64,000 bases of DNA from UBA11957 sp963603285 (GCA_963603285.1 CAVCMG010000002.1:1-64000), one strand, 5' to 3'. Numbered from the stretch's first letter, positions 33,517-41,845 are shown. Notes: generated by a model not told the origin, from the sequence alone. Numbers and translations: made by a program.

Positions 33517-34848
33517 CTATTCTTCTCTGTTTCTCAACCGTTCCAGCCGCTCTCTGATTCTCTCTTCATACCCAATCTCCGTCGGCTCATAGAATCGTTC
33601 TCCACAGATCTCATCCGGCAGATACTGCTGCTTTACAAAATGCTCCGGATAATCATGTGCATACTTATATCCAACGCCATGCCCCAGCTTCGCCGAGCCC
33701 TTATAATGCGCATCCTGCAAATGCACCGGCACCGTCGTCTTTTTCGAGCGCACACTCTCCATCGCCGCAAAAATCGCATTCGTGCACGCATTACTCTTCG
33801 GCGCACCCGCAATATAGATCGCCGCCTGAGCCAGGATCAGCTGGGATTCCGGCATACCGATCCGCTCTACTGCCTGCGCAGCAGCCGTAGCCACCACCAG
33901 TGCCTGTGGATCCGCATTGCCCACGTCCTCCGACGCACAGATCATCATACGCCGGGCAATAAACTTGATATCCTCCCCCGCATACAGCATCTTTGCCAGA
34001 TAATACACCGCCGCATCCGGATCAGATCCCCGCATACTCTTGATGAATGCCGAAATCGTATCATAATGCTGATCGCCTGTCTTATCATAGCGCACAACCC
34101 GCTTCTGGATACACTCCGAAGCCGTATCCAGATCAATATGGATCAGCCCGTCCTCACTTCTCGGCGTTGTCAGCACAGCCAGCTCGATCGCATTTAACGC
34201 TGCTCTGGCATCACCCCCGGAAATATCTGCGAGGAAATATCTCGCATCTTCATCCATCACCGCATGATAACTGCCCATACCATTGACCGTATCCGTCACC
34301 GCACGATCCAGCAGCTTCTCGATATCCCCGATTTCCAGAGACTTTAACTCAAAGATCACCGACCGGGACAACAAAGCGCCATTCACCTCAAAATACGGAT
34401 TCTCCGTCGTAGCACCGATCAGAATGATCGTACCGTCCTCCACATAAGGCAGCAGATAATCCTGCTGACCTTTATTGAAACGATGGATCTCGTCGATAAA
34501 CAGGATTGTCTTCTTACCATACATGCCAAGCTCATCCTGTGCCGCCTTCACCGCCTCTTCCATATCCTTCTTACCGGCTGTCGTTGCATTGAGCTGCGTA
34601 AACTTCGCACTCGTTGTATTGGCGATCACCTTGGCCAGCGTTGTCTTACCCGTTCCCGGCGGGCCATAAAAGATCAGGGAGCTCAGCTTGTCCGCCTTGA
34701 TCGCGCGGTACAGCATCTTCCCCTCACCGATAATATGCTGCTGGCCGACAACCTCCTCCAGCGTTTTCGGACGCATTCTGGACGCCAGCGGCGATTCCTT
34801 TTCCAGCGTCGCTTCTTTCATATAAGAAAACAGATCCATATCCGGCAT
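33517..34848 (-). CDS. rarA: replication-associated recombination protein A
   Basis: A 443-residue AAA+ ATPase (RarA/MgsA/YrvN) acting at stalled replication forks. The sequence has PKTLEEVVGQQHIIGEGKML, Walker A GPPGTGKTT near residue 60, Walker B ILFIDEIHRFNKGQQD near 110, sensor 1 IGATTENPYFEVN and a C-terminal tetramerisation region (GSDPDAAVYYLAKML, YKYAHDYPEHFVKQQYLPD). Length is typical. It is monocistronic, with AGGAGA before the ATG. Confidence 0.96.
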   Translation of the reverse strand: MPDMDLFSYMKEATLEKESPLASRMRPKTLEEVVGQQHIIGEGKMLYRAIKADKLSSLIFYGPPGTGKTTLAKVIANTTSAKFTQLNATTAGKKDMEEAVKAAQDELGMYGKKTILFIDEIHRFNKGQQDYLLPYVEDGTIILIGATTENPYFEVNGALLSRSVIFELKSLEIGDIEKLLDRAVTDTVNGMGSYHAVMDEDARYFLADISGGDARAALNAIELAVLTTPRSEDGLIHIDLDTASECIQKRVVRYDKTGDQHYDTISAFIKSMRGSDPDAAVYYLAKMLYAGEDIKFIARRMMICASEDVGNADPQALVVATAAAQAVERIGMPESQLILAQAAIYIAGAPKSNACTNAIFAAMESVRSKKTTVPVHLQDAHYKGSAKLGHGVGYKYAHDYPEHFVKQQYLPDEICGERFYEPTEIGYEERIRERLERLRNREE

Positions 34849-34980
34849 ATAACTTCTCCTTTAACAAAACGTTCATAAAAGGTCCACTGAACCTTTTTCA
34901 TATACATGGTAATTAAAATATGTACATCTGCTCCATTTTACCAGAAATCATACATAAAATCAGCAAAAGAAACCTCCACT

Positions 34981-35003
34981 GGAGCTTTCTTTTACATCCT
35001 AAG
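34981..35003 (-). repeat. terminator-like repeat, copy 2
   Basis: This 23-base segment (GGAGCTTTCTTTTACAT, one variable base, CTAAG) also occurs at 22761-22783 with one mismatch. On the minus strand it feeds a GCTCCAGTGGAGG hairpin followed by TTTCTTTTG. Both copies sit just beyond a gene's main terminator (rplT here, purL there). Confidence 0.55.
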
Positions 35004-35005
35004 GG

Positions 35006-35042
35006 AAAAAAAGGAACCTCTTTCGTCATGAAAGAGATTCCT
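35006..35042 (-). terminator. terminator of the infC-rpmI-rplT operon
   Basis: Minus strand 13-bp stem AGGAATCTCTTTC/GAAAGAGGTTCCT (one wobble) with a 5-base loop, followed by seven T residues. Confidence 0.95.
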
Positions 35043-35060
35043 CATTATCTTCGTACTTAC

Positions 35061-35417
35061 TTATGCGATTTTGCTCTTAGCAAGCTCAGCCAGTGTAGCG
35101 AAGCCTTCTGCATCATTGATAGCCATGTCAGCCAGAACTTTTCTGTTCAGGTCAACGTTAGCCAGCTTCAGACCATACATGAATTTGCTGTAGGACAGAC
35201 CATTCATACGTGCTGCAGCGTTGATACGAGCGATCCACAGCTGTCTGAACTGACGTTTTTTCTCTTTACGTCCAGCGTAAGCTGTTGTCAGAGCTCTCAT
35301 AACGGACTGTTTTGCTACTCTATACTGTTTGGATCTGGCTCCTCTGTAACCTTTAGCCAGCTTTAATACTCTGTTATGTTTCTTCTTTGCGTTTAAACCG
35401 CCTTTAATTCTTGCCAT
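35061..35417 (-). CDS. rplT: 50S ribosomal protein L20
   Basis: A 118-residue L20: MARIKGGLNAKKKHNRVLKL, GYRGARSKQYRVAKQSVMRA and LWIARINAAARMNGLSYSKF are diagnostic. It binds 23S rRNA early in 50S assembly and, in Firmicutes, binds the operon leader to repress its own expression. Last gene of the operon, 27 bases after rpmI. Confidence 0.98.
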   Translation of the reverse strand: MARIKGGLNAKKKHNRVLKLAKGYRGARSKQYRVAKQSVMRALTTAYAGRKEKKRQFRQLWIARINAAARMNGLSYSKFMYGLKLANVDLNRKVLADMAINDAEGFATLAELAKSKIA

Positions 35418-35444
35418 TTCTTAATTCCTCCTGCAATCTCAAAC

Positions 35445-35642
35445 TTACATGTACGGTAAGATCTTCTTCATGTTCTTAACGTTTGTCTCGTCCATAACGA
35501 TATCTTTTCTAAGATTTCTCTTTCTCTTGGTAGTCTTCTTTGTTAAGATATGGCTCTTATAAGCTTTATTTCTAACGAGTTTACCTGAACCTGTTACTTT
35601 AAAGCGCTTTGCAGCAGCTCTGCTTGTTTTCATTTTTGGCAT
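35445..35642 (-). CDS. rpmI: 50S ribosomal protein L35
   Basis: A 65-residue, highly basic L35 (MPKMKTSRAAAKRFKVTGSG, ending MKKILPYM). Middle gene of the conserved infC-rpmI-rplT operon, with AGGAGG ahead of the ATG. Confidence 0.98.
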   Translation of the reverse strand: MPKMKTSRAAAKRFKVTGSGKLVRNKAYKSHILTKKTTKRKRNLRKDIVMDETNVKNMKKILPYM

Positions 35643-35679
35643 GATACCATTCCTCCTTAAGCTATCAAATCTATTTTTT

Positions 35680-36186
35680 TTAACGTTTTTCAGTTAAAAA
35701 CATGCTCATGCTTCTGCCTTCCATCTTCGGGGCTTTCTCTACAGTAGCGATATCGGAAAGACGGGATGCAAACTCATCCAGAATCACCTTGCTGCTCTGT
35801 ACATGCGCCATCTCACGACCACGGAAACGAAGTGTGACTTTAACACGGTTGCCCTTGGTGATAAACTTGCGGGCAGCACTTGCCTTGGTGTTGAGATCAT
35901 TCTCGTCGATATTCGGGGAAAGGCGAACCTCTTTGATCTCCACTACCTTCTGTTTTTTCTTGGCTTCCTTCTCTTTTCTGGCAAGCTCATATCTGTACTT
36001 ACCGTAATCGATGATCTTGCAGACCGGCGGCTTTGCTGTCGGGGCGATCTTTACCAGATCGAGATTAGCCTCCTGTGCCATCTTGTACGCATCACGGGAA
36101 GACATGATTCCCAGCTGCTCTCCTGTCGCACTCACAACGCGAACTTCTCTATCGCGAATCTGTTCGTTAATCATTAACTCGCTAAT
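35680..36186 (-). CDS. infC: translation initiation factor IF-3 (AUU start)
   Basis: IF-3 of 168 residues. It has the N-terminal domain INEQIRDREVRVVSATGEQLG, the linker REKEAKKKQKVVEIKEVR-type region (here ARKEKEAKKKQKVVEIKEV) and a C-terminal 30S-binding domain with VTLRFRGREMAH. I extend the start to ATT at 36186 because GGAGG lies exactly 9 bases upstream of it, while the in-frame ATG four codons later has no ribosome site. An AUU start is the classic autoregulatory feature of infC, since IF-3 rejects it. First gene of the operon. Confidence 0.93.
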   Translation of the reverse strand: MSELMINEQIRDREVRVVSATGEQLGIMSSRDAYKMAQEANLDLVKIAPTAKPPVCKIIDYGKYRYELARKEKEAKKKQKVVEIKEVRLSPNIDENDLNTKASAARKFITKGNRVKVTLRFRGREMAHVQSSKVILDEFASRLSDIATVEKAPKMEGRSMSMFLTEKR

Positions 36187-36208
36187 GGCCGTATACCTCC
36201 TAACAAAA

Positions 36209-36330
36209 TAAAAAAGCAGATAGTCAGACTATCCACTTACCCAGTACTGCAATCTGTGTAACACACGATCGCTTTCCCTATAAACCCGAGTCACATCTGA
36301 AGTGTGCTGAGGTGAGAGTGGATACTCTTC
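36209..36330 (-). promoter_or_regulatory. infC-rpmI-rplT leader (L20-type attenuator)
   Basis: On the minus strand the leader carries GAGTATCCACTCTCACC and GACTCGGGTTTATAGGG, as I recall for Firmicute L20 leaders. At the end is a GATAGT/ACTATC hairpin followed by TGCTTTTTT (36209-36233), an intrinsic terminator 20 bases before the infC ribosome site. TATCCACT (36317-36324) can pair with AGTGGATA (36230-36237), which overlaps the terminator's 5' arm, giving mutually exclusive terminator and antiterminator folds. L20 binding is expected to tip the balance to termination. Confidence 0.8.
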
Positions 36331-36347
36331 TTTCTTACATCTTTGAT

Positions 36348-36376
36348 AGATTACCATGAATATGTAGCTGTGTCAA
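36348..36376 (-). promoter_or_regulatory. infC operon promoter
   Basis: Minus strand consensus TTGACA, 17-base spacer, TAATCT, placed just upstream of the attenuator leader. Confidence 0.75.
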
Positions 36377-36395
36377 GAGCTTTTTTGCACTCCTG

Positions 36396-36555
36396 ACACA
36401 TTTTCGTTACAGTTCACAGGTTCCCTGCGAACTGTAACTTTCGCAGCCCCATACAAAATTTGCTTCGCAAAAGGAGGGCTGCTCACACCTGAATCACTTT
36501 CATACGCATCTGAACAGCAAGTGTTCAGATGCTGAGTGAACAGTAACACATTTTC
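36396..36555. repeat. MITE-like structured element with flanking direct repeats
   Basis: Terminal arms GTTACAGTTCAC (36406-36417) and GTGAACAGTAAC (36536-36547) are inverted with one mismatch. Inside are TTACAGTTC/GAACTGTAA (36407-36437, competing with the outer stem), GCAGCCC/GGGCTGC (36443-36482, with an inner TTTGC/GCAAA) and GCATCTGAACA/TGTTCAGATGC (36506-36532). The 10-base sequence ACACATTTTC flanks it on both sides (36396-36405 and 36546-36555, slightly overlapping the right arm), as a target-site duplication would. No protein is encoded. It sits immediately upstream of the infC promoter. Confidence 0.6.
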
Positions 36556-36569
36556 TGCTGCGAGTCACA

Positions 36570-36613
36570 GATATCCTGCAAATGGCAGCATATTCCGCTT
36601 TTTACAGGATATC
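36570..36613 (-). terminator. possible terminator hairpin of the DUF1540 gene
   Basis: GATATCCTG (36570-36578) and CAGGATATC (36605-36613) form a 9-bp perfect stem with a long loop, 25 bases after the DUF1540 stop on the minus strand. There is no U-run, so this is uncertain. Confidence 0.35.
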
Positions 36614-36638
36614 AGCTTTTGACCTGCTCTGTCAATCC

Positions 36639-36968
36639 TTAGCCGCAGTTTTTGCAGCGGAAGGTCTCACAGACGGTATCCTCGCAGCGGTCTGCACAGG
36701 CACCGTCGATATTTACCTCATTGGCCGTACATTTACAGTGCTCATTGTAGGTACATCCTTCAGCCTCACAGTCCACATGGATACTGCTGCAGCCGCAGCC
36801 ACCGGTCACAGAATTGACCGCCGTACCCTCGGATCTGTCACGGAAGCTGTCGCAGCAGGTTTCATCCGCTACTCTCGCATCCCGGCCGCCGACGCGGATA
36901 TCCCCGCGGGAGCAGAGCTCATCCTTATTGTAGACACAGTGTGTTACCATACAGTTTAATAACGGCAT
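36639..36968 (-). CDS. DUF1540 cysteine-rich protein
   Basis: A 109-residue protein with two DUF1540-like cysteine modules: residues about 5-44 (NCMVTHCVYNKDELC, then CCDSF) and about 66-106 (DCEAEGCTYNEHCKC, then CETFRC). It has about 16 cysteines in total and no signal or membrane segment, which suggests metal (zinc) binding. DUF1540 proteins are widespread in spore-forming Firmicutes; function unknown. A GGAGG ribosome site precedes the ATG. Confidence 0.85.
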   Translation of the reverse strand: MPLLNCMVTHCVYNKDELCSRGDIRVGGRDARVADETCCDSFRDRSEGTAVNSVTGGCGCSSIHVDCEAEGCTYNEHCKCTANEVNIDGACADRCEDTVCETFRCKNCG

Positions 36969-37099
36969 AATAAAGTCCTCCTTTAAAAGAATTGACGCAC
37001 CGGCTTTTGCAAGCCGGGAGCGTTCTTCCTTTATTATGCGCAGCAGCAGAGCTTCCTATGCACTGTTGTCCTTCCATCTGTTTTATTTGATTTCCCGGT

Positions 37100-37858
37100 T
37101 TACACAATCCCCCGCACAATATCCTTCGCCAGAGCGATACCCTCGCGCACCATAAAATGCAGCTGCATCAGCGAATGGGACTTTGCCGCGATACCGCAGG
37201 CATTGGTAAATCCACACCGTTTCGCCAGCATCACACCGCGATATACATGGAAATTATTGGTAACAATACCGATATGTACCTGTCCGGCATCCTCAGGGAT
37301 CAAAGCCTTACTGAATGTCATATTTTCCCACGTAGTCGTCGACCTGTCCTCCATAATCAGCCGGTCCGCTGCCACATCGTGTGCCACCAGCCAGTCATAC
37401 ATCGCCTGCGCCTCCGTCAGATTCTCTCCCGGCCCCTGCCCACCGGATAACACCGCCTTCGTCTCCGGATTCTCCTCCAGATACGCCTTCGCCGTCTTCA
37501 ACCGATCCTCCAGCGCCCGGCTCACATGATCCCCACGCACCTGTGCCCCCAGCACCAGCACATAGTCCAGATCCGCTTCTCCCTTCTCATACATCTGCGA
37601 AACGATCAGTCCCTCCATCACTGCAAAAACAAGCGCCCCCGCCAGCAATACACATCCCAGCACCATTTTTACACTATGCGGCAGCTGCCACAACCACCGG
37701 CCACTCCTGTACATCCGCAAACTAAAAGCCACTCCCAGACACAAAATCCCCGCCACCGGCCAGATCACCAGAAACGAAGCCCCAAATCCCGCATACACAC
37801 CACAGGCCACAAAATATCCAAAGCAGAAAATGCCCAATATACTTAATACAACTTCCAT
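37100..37858 (-). CDS. YdcF/SanA-family (DUF218) membrane protein
   Basis: A 252-residue protein with three or more N-terminal helices (about residues 5-25, 27-47, 63-83) and a C-terminal DUF218 domain: DYVLVLGAQVRGDHVSRALE near 98, AVLSGGQGPGENLTEAQAM near 135, EDRSTTTWENMTFSK near 168, and VTNNFHVYRGVMLAKRCGF near 200. Relatives (SanA, ElyC, YdcF) affect envelope integrity and peptidoglycan precursor supply; the enzymatic activity is unsettled. Confidence 0.87.
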   Translation of the reverse strand: MEVVLSILGIFCFGYFVACGVYAGFGASFLVIWPVAGILCLGVAFSLRMYRSGRWLWQLPHSVKMVLGCVLLAGALVFAVMEGLIVSQMYEKGEADLDYVLVLGAQVRGDHVSRALEDRLKTAKAYLEENPETKAVLSGGQGPGENLTEAQAMYDWLVAHDVAADRLIMEDRSTTTWENMTFSKALIPEDAGQVHIGIVTNNFHVYRGVMLAKRCGFTNACGIAAKSHSLMQLHFMVREGIALAKDIVRGIV

Positions 37859-37878
37859 TATTTATCTTCCCCTTATAC

Positions 37879-37916
37879 AAAAGGACTATGCCTGCATCAC
37901 CAGACATAGCCCTTTC
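37879..37916 (-). terminator. terminator of the SEC-C gene
   Basis: Minus strand AAAGGGCTATG/CATAGTCCTTT stem (one wobble) with a 14-base loop, followed by TTTTG, 37 bases after the stop. Confidence 0.75.
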
Positions 37917-37952
37917 TGACCATTGCGGCACGGTCAAGCGAACCGTCCGTCC

Positions 37953-38459
37953 TTACTTATTCCTACCACAACATTTTTTATACTTTTTGCCACTACCGCA
38001 CGGACACGGATCATTCGGAAATACCTTCTTCGGCTTAACAACCGTACCCGACTTCTTCTGCTCCAGATACAGCTCCTTCTTCTTCTCCGGTGTAAAAATC
38101 TCATCCCACATCGGCAGCTCATACAGCCAGTCAGCTCTGGCATCTACCATATTCTTGTACAGCAGCTCCTTGTCAAACGCAAGGCTGACAACAGTATCCT
38201 CTTCCATCTCCTCGATCGGGTTCGGAACCTTCAGGCTGTCATTGATACCATCCAGAAAACCTGTCATGGCAAATACATCGATGTTATATTTGTCAGCCAG
38301 CTCTTTCACTGTACCCTTGACTTCCTCGTCCGGGTTTGTTAAAAGCTGCTCATAGATCCCCTTTTCAAGCAGGAAATAATTCTGCCAGAATCTCTGCAGA
38401 GCTCCTTTATCTGCATTCTGATCATAGGCTTTGTCACGCCATGTCTGTAATAAACTCAT
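37953..38459 (-). CDS. SEC-C motif protein
   Basis: A 168-residue protein ending in a canonical SEC-C zinc-binding motif (NDPCPCGSGKKYKKCCGR, C-x-C-x8-C-C), the same module as at the end of SecA. The first roughly 145 residues are an acidic helical region (LLQTWRDKAYDQNADKGALQ) found in Firmicute UPF0149/YecA-like proteins. Role unknown; association with SecA or ribosomes is conceivable from the motif alone. Confidence 0.88.
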   Translation of the reverse strand: MSLLQTWRDKAYDQNADKGALQRFWQNYFLLEKGIYEQLLTNPDEEVKGTVKELADKYNIDVFAMTGFLDGINDSLKVPNPIEEMEEDTVVSLAFDKELLYKNMVDARADWLYELPMWDEIFTPEKKKELYLEQKKSGTVVKPKKVFPNDPCPCGSGKKYKKCCGRNK

Positions 38460-38581
38460 GATTCAAACATCCTTTCGTCTTTGCGTGTACAGCACGCACT
38501 GTGGTCATTATATCCGATATACCGCCAAATTGCAACGAAAACTTACCCTTTACGCCCTCCGGCAGCCAGATACGCCCGGCA

Positions 38582-39565
38582 TTACATCGGCACAATCTGT
38601 TCCTTTTTATACGTTTCCCGGAATACCCGCGGCGTCATATGGTAATGCTCTTTGAATGTCCGGTGGAAATAGCTGGCATTTTCATAACCCACCGCAGCGA
38701 TCACATCGTTGACCGGCAGATCTGTATCGCACAGAAGCTGTACTGCCTTGCTCAGTCTCTTGCGGAGCAAAAGCTCCGTGAAATTATATCCGGTCTGAGC
38801 TTTGATCATGCGGCTTAACGTATGCATCGGCTGATGCAGGGTCTCGCACAGCGCCGTCAGGCTCGCTGTCCGGTACTGCTGCTCGATATAGCTTAACGTC
38901 GACATCAGCAGCATATTGTCATAGCGGTTTGGCACGCGCATCTCCACATACTGCGCCGATTCCACCAGATGCATAAACAAAAGGCCCATCGTCGTCTGGT
39001 TGATCAGATTATTCTGCTGTTCCCCGTTGATCAGGGATACGATCATATTTTCCATCAGATTCTGGATCTGCAGCACCCCGGCAACCTTAAAATGCAGATA
39101 CTCGCCCTTTTCCTGATTCTGCCGCAGGATATTAACAAGAAAATCGGCCAGAACATTGTCCCGGCCGATCATCGCATTCGCCACATCAAAAAATTCCGGA
39201 AGAATGATGAAATTGACCGCCAGATCATCCTCGCCCGACGGCAGGATCTCATGATGTGTGTACTGGTTAAGGAAAAGGATCTCCCCCGCCTTTACGACCA
39301 CACGCTTATCCCCTATCACATTGATGACCTCACCCTGACACACGTAGATCACTTCGACATATGTATGTCTGTGGGAGGGAAAATGTACAAACCGGGTATG
39401 CTTGCGCACGGTGATCAGCTGACCCTGCTCCAGCATCTTGCGGCTGTCGATGGTAAACTCCGTGCCTGTGGCATACAGCTCCTTTTCCACCTGTCCGCGG
39501 CCTTCCAGGATCTTCTTTTCCTCCTCGGTTATCTCCTTCATCTGTTCCAGCAGTTGCTGCTGCAC
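38582..39565 (-). CDS. AraC-family regulator with cupin sensor
   Basis: A 327-residue regulator. The N-terminal cupin has TRFVHFPSHRHTYVEVIYVC, EILFLNQYTHHEILPSGEDD. The C-terminal AraC DNA-binding domain has LTALCETLHQPMHTLSRMI, VNDVIAAVGYENASYFHRTF and the FKEHYHMTPRVFRE signature. GTG start with GGAGG 9 bases upstream. No sugar-utilisation genes lie beside it, so the target is unclear; similar regulators control glycoside use. Confidence 0.9.
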   Translation of the reverse strand: MQQQLLEQMKEITEEEKKILEGRGQVEKELYATGTEFTIDSRKMLEQGQLITVRKHTRFVHFPSHRHTYVEVIYVCQGEVINVIGDKRVVVKAGEILFLNQYTHHEILPSGEDDLAVNFIILPEFFDVANAMIGRDNVLADFLVNILRQNQEKGEYLHFKVAGVLQIQNLMENMIVSLINGEQQNNLINQTTMGLLFMHLVESAQYVEMRVPNRYDNMLLMSTLSYIEQQYRTASLTALCETLHQPMHTLSRMIKAQTGYNFTELLLRKRLSKAVQLLCDTDLPVNDVIAAVGYENASYFHRTFKEHYHMTPRVFRETYKKEQIVPM

Positions 39566-39586
39566 GTTATTCTTCCTCCGAAATCG

Positions 39587-40135
39587 TTATCCTTCAAACA
39601 TAAACATACTGAAATACAGTACTTTCGTATTGCCACACCAGCATTCCATACCGGCAGTTTCGGCAAGCTTCGCCACATTGATGCAGTAGGCCGACAGGCA
39701 GGAAAACACCTTATAGTCCCTCGGACACGGTCTTCCGATCATCTGCATACAGACCTTTTTGCACAGCTTACACGGTCCTGCCATCATGGCATCCGCTACG
39801 ATTCCCAGCGCATTCAGCTTCTCCAGCACTTCATAGGAGATCGCATTGTGCTTTGCTTTCGCTTCGGCTGTCTCATCGGTATTCATGACATCTGATACAT
39901 CCCAGGACGTCTGCACCACCAAAAGCCGCTTGTACTGCATGGCCTTTGCCTGCATCTCTTCGGGAGTTCCACAGTGCGGCGGACACGAATAATTGACGTC
40001 GTAATTGCCGCACTTGTCCTCCTCACAGTATTTCCGGAACTCCGGATCAAACACCAGATCTTTCGTATCGACAAAGGCGGTACGATAGACCCCTTCCACC
40101 TCAGATACAGCGTTTAAGATCTGTGTATCTTCCAT
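39587..40135 (-). CDS. DUF2284 metal-binding protein
   Basis: A 182-residue cysteine-rich protein of the DUF2284 family. Cysteines cluster at residues about 34-55 (CEEDKCGNYDVNYSCPPHCG) and about 125-150 (CKLCKKVCMQMIGRPCPRDY, then CLSAYC), a ferredoxin-like iron-sulfur ligand pattern. It lies a single base after the ABC-F stop (TAG-A-ATG), so the two are co-translated. Function unknown; relatives are common in anaerobes. Confidence 0.85.
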   Translation of the reverse strand: MEDTQILNAVSEVEGVYRTAFVDTKDLVFDPEFRKYCEEDKCGNYDVNYSCPPHCGTPEEMQAKAMQYKRLLVVQTSWDVSDVMNTDETAEAKAKHNAISYEVLEKLNALGIVADAMMAGPCKLCKKVCMQMIGRPCPRDYKVFSCLSAYCINVAKLAETAGMECWCGNTKVLYFSMFMFEG

Positions 40136-40136
40136 T

Positions 40137-41768
40137 CTAGTTATCCTCTTCTTTCATCGTGTAAACGGCACGCTTACGAGCCATCTCATCCGAAGCCAGA
40201 TACTCATCGTATGTGGTGATCTTGTCGATCAGCTGTCCGCCCGGCATGATCTCCATGATACGGTTGGCGGTTGTCTCCACCAGCTGATGGTCACGGCAGG
40301 CGAATAATAAAACGCCCGGGAATTTCTTCATACCGTTGTTCAATGCTGTAATGGACTCCATATCCAGATGGTTGGTCGGCTCATCCAGGATCAGGATGTT
40401 GGCGCCGGAGATCATCATCTTGGATAACAGGCAGCGCACCTTCTCACCACCGGACAGGACGCGGACTCTCTTCACACCGTCCTCACCGGCAAACAGCATA
40501 CGACCCAGGAAGCCACGGACATAGGTAGCATCCTTGATCTCGGAATACTGGGTCAGCCAGTCAGCGATCGTTAAGTCACTGTCAAATTCCTTTGTGCTAT
40601 CCTGTGGGAAATATGCCTGGGAGGTCGTTACGCCCCATTTATAGGTACCCTCATCCGGCTCCATCTCCCCTGTCAGAATCTGGAACAGTACGGTCTTGGC
40701 ACGCTCATTGCCGCCGACAAAAGCGACCTTGTCTTCGCGGTTCAGTGTGAAATTCAGATGATCGAGGATCACTTCACCGTCGATCGTCTTGGTCAGATTT
40801 TCCACCATCAGGACATCGTTACCGATCTCGCGGTTCGGACGGAAATCGATATACGGATATTTACGGCTGGACGGCTTGATCTCGTCAAGCTGGATCTTTT
40901 CAAGCGCTTTCTTACGGGATGTTGCCTGCTTGGACTTGGAAGCGTTGGCAGCAAAACGGGAGATAAACTCCTGCAGCTCTTTGATCTTCTCCTCTTTCTT
41001 ACGGTTAGCCTCTTTCATCTGCTTTACCAGAAGCTGGCTGGACTCGTACCAGAAATCGTAGTTACCGGCATACAGCTGGATCTTGCCGTAGTCAACGTCT
41101 GCGGTATGGGTGCAGACTTTATTTAAGAAGTAACGGTCATGGGATACAACGATGACTGTATTCTCAAAGTTGATCAGAAACTCCTCGAGCCAGTTGATGG
41201 CATCCATATCCAGGTGGTTGGTCGGCTCGTCGAGAAGCAGGATGTCCGGATTGCCAAAAAGTGCCTGCGCCAGCAGGACTTTCACCTTTTCACTACCCTT
41301 TAAGTTGGCCATCTGCTCGTAATGCAGCTCGGTCGGGATACCCAGACCGTTTAACAGCATCTCGGCATCTGTCTCAGCTTCCCAGCCGTTCATCTCAGCA
41401 AACTCGCCCTCCAGCTCGCTGGCACGGATACCATCCTCGTCCGTGAAATCCTCTTTCGCATAGATGGCGTCTTTTTCTTTCATGATCTCGTACAGTCTCT
41501 GGTTACCCATGATAACGGTATCGAGAACTGTGTAGGCATCGTACTGGAAATGATCCTGCTTTAAGAAAGACAGACGCTGTCCCGGTGTGATCGATACATC
41601 ACCGCTGGTCGTCTCCAGCTCTCCTGAAAGGATCTTTAAGAATGTAGATTTTCCGGCGCCGTTGGCACCGATGATACCGTAGCAGTTACCTTCGGTAAAT
41701 TTGATATTTACATCTTCGAACAGAGCCTTTTTGCCCAGTCGGAGTGTGACATTATTTGCTGAAATCAT
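40137..41768 (-). CDS. ABC-F family ATPase (YkpA/YbiT-like)
   Basis: A 543-residue soluble protein with two ABC ATPase domains joined by a linker (about residues 235-310), acting on ribosomes. The first domain has Walker A IIGANGAGKST, signature NLKGSEKVKV and Walker B ILLLDEPTNHLD; the second has VGGNERAKT in place of a canonical Walker A, signature VLSGGEKVRC and ILILDEPTNHLD. The unusual second Walker A and first signature are, as I recall, normal in the YkpA-like subgroup. No antibiotic-resistance-type arm is evident, so a housekeeping translation factor is more likely. Confidence 0.9.
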   Translation of the reverse strand: MISANNVTLRLGKKALFEDVNIKFTEGNCYGIIGANGAGKSTFLKILSGELETTSGDVSITPGQRLSFLKQDHFQYDAYTVLDTVIMGNQRLYEIMKEKDAIYAKEDFTDEDGIRASELEGEFAEMNGWEAETDAEMLLNGLGIPTELHYEQMANLKGSEKVKVLLAQALFGNPDILLLDEPTNHLDMDAINWLEEFLINFENTVIVVSHDRYFLNKVCTHTADVDYGKIQLYAGNYDFWYESSQLLVKQMKEANRKKEEKIKELQEFISRFAANASKSKQATSRKKALEKIQLDEIKPSSRKYPYIDFRPNREIGNDVLMVENLTKTIDGEVILDHLNFTLNREDKVAFVGGNERAKTVLFQILTGEMEPDEGTYKWGVTTSQAYFPQDSTKEFDSDLTIADWLTQYSEIKDATYVRGFLGRMLFAGEDGVKRVRVLSGGEKVRCLLSKMMISGANILILDEPTNHLDMESITALNNGMKKFPGVLLFACRDHQLVETTANRIMEIMPGGQLIDKITTYDEYLASDEMARKRAVYTMKEEDN

Positions 41769-41825
41769 AGCTGCGTTATTCCTCCTGTATAGAAACGTTG
41801 CATGGTTACTTTTTTCATTTTTTAT

Positions 41826-41845
41826 GGGACTGCACAGGCAGTCCC
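41826..41845. repeat. hairpin between cls and the ABC-F gene
   Basis: Perfect GGGACTGC/GCAGTCCC stem with a 4-base loop. It is followed by A-rich, not T-rich, sequence on the minus strand, so it is a poor intrinsic terminator for cls despite the position. Confidence 0.4.

Noticed and set aside
40137..41768. Second Walker A (VGGNERAKT) of the ABC-F protein as a sign of inactivation
   Set aside because: As far as I recall the YkpA-like subgroup normally has this form, so it is not evidence of decay.
41826..41845. Terminator of cls
   Set aside because: The stem is perfect but is followed by A residues on the relevant strand; listed only as a hairpin.
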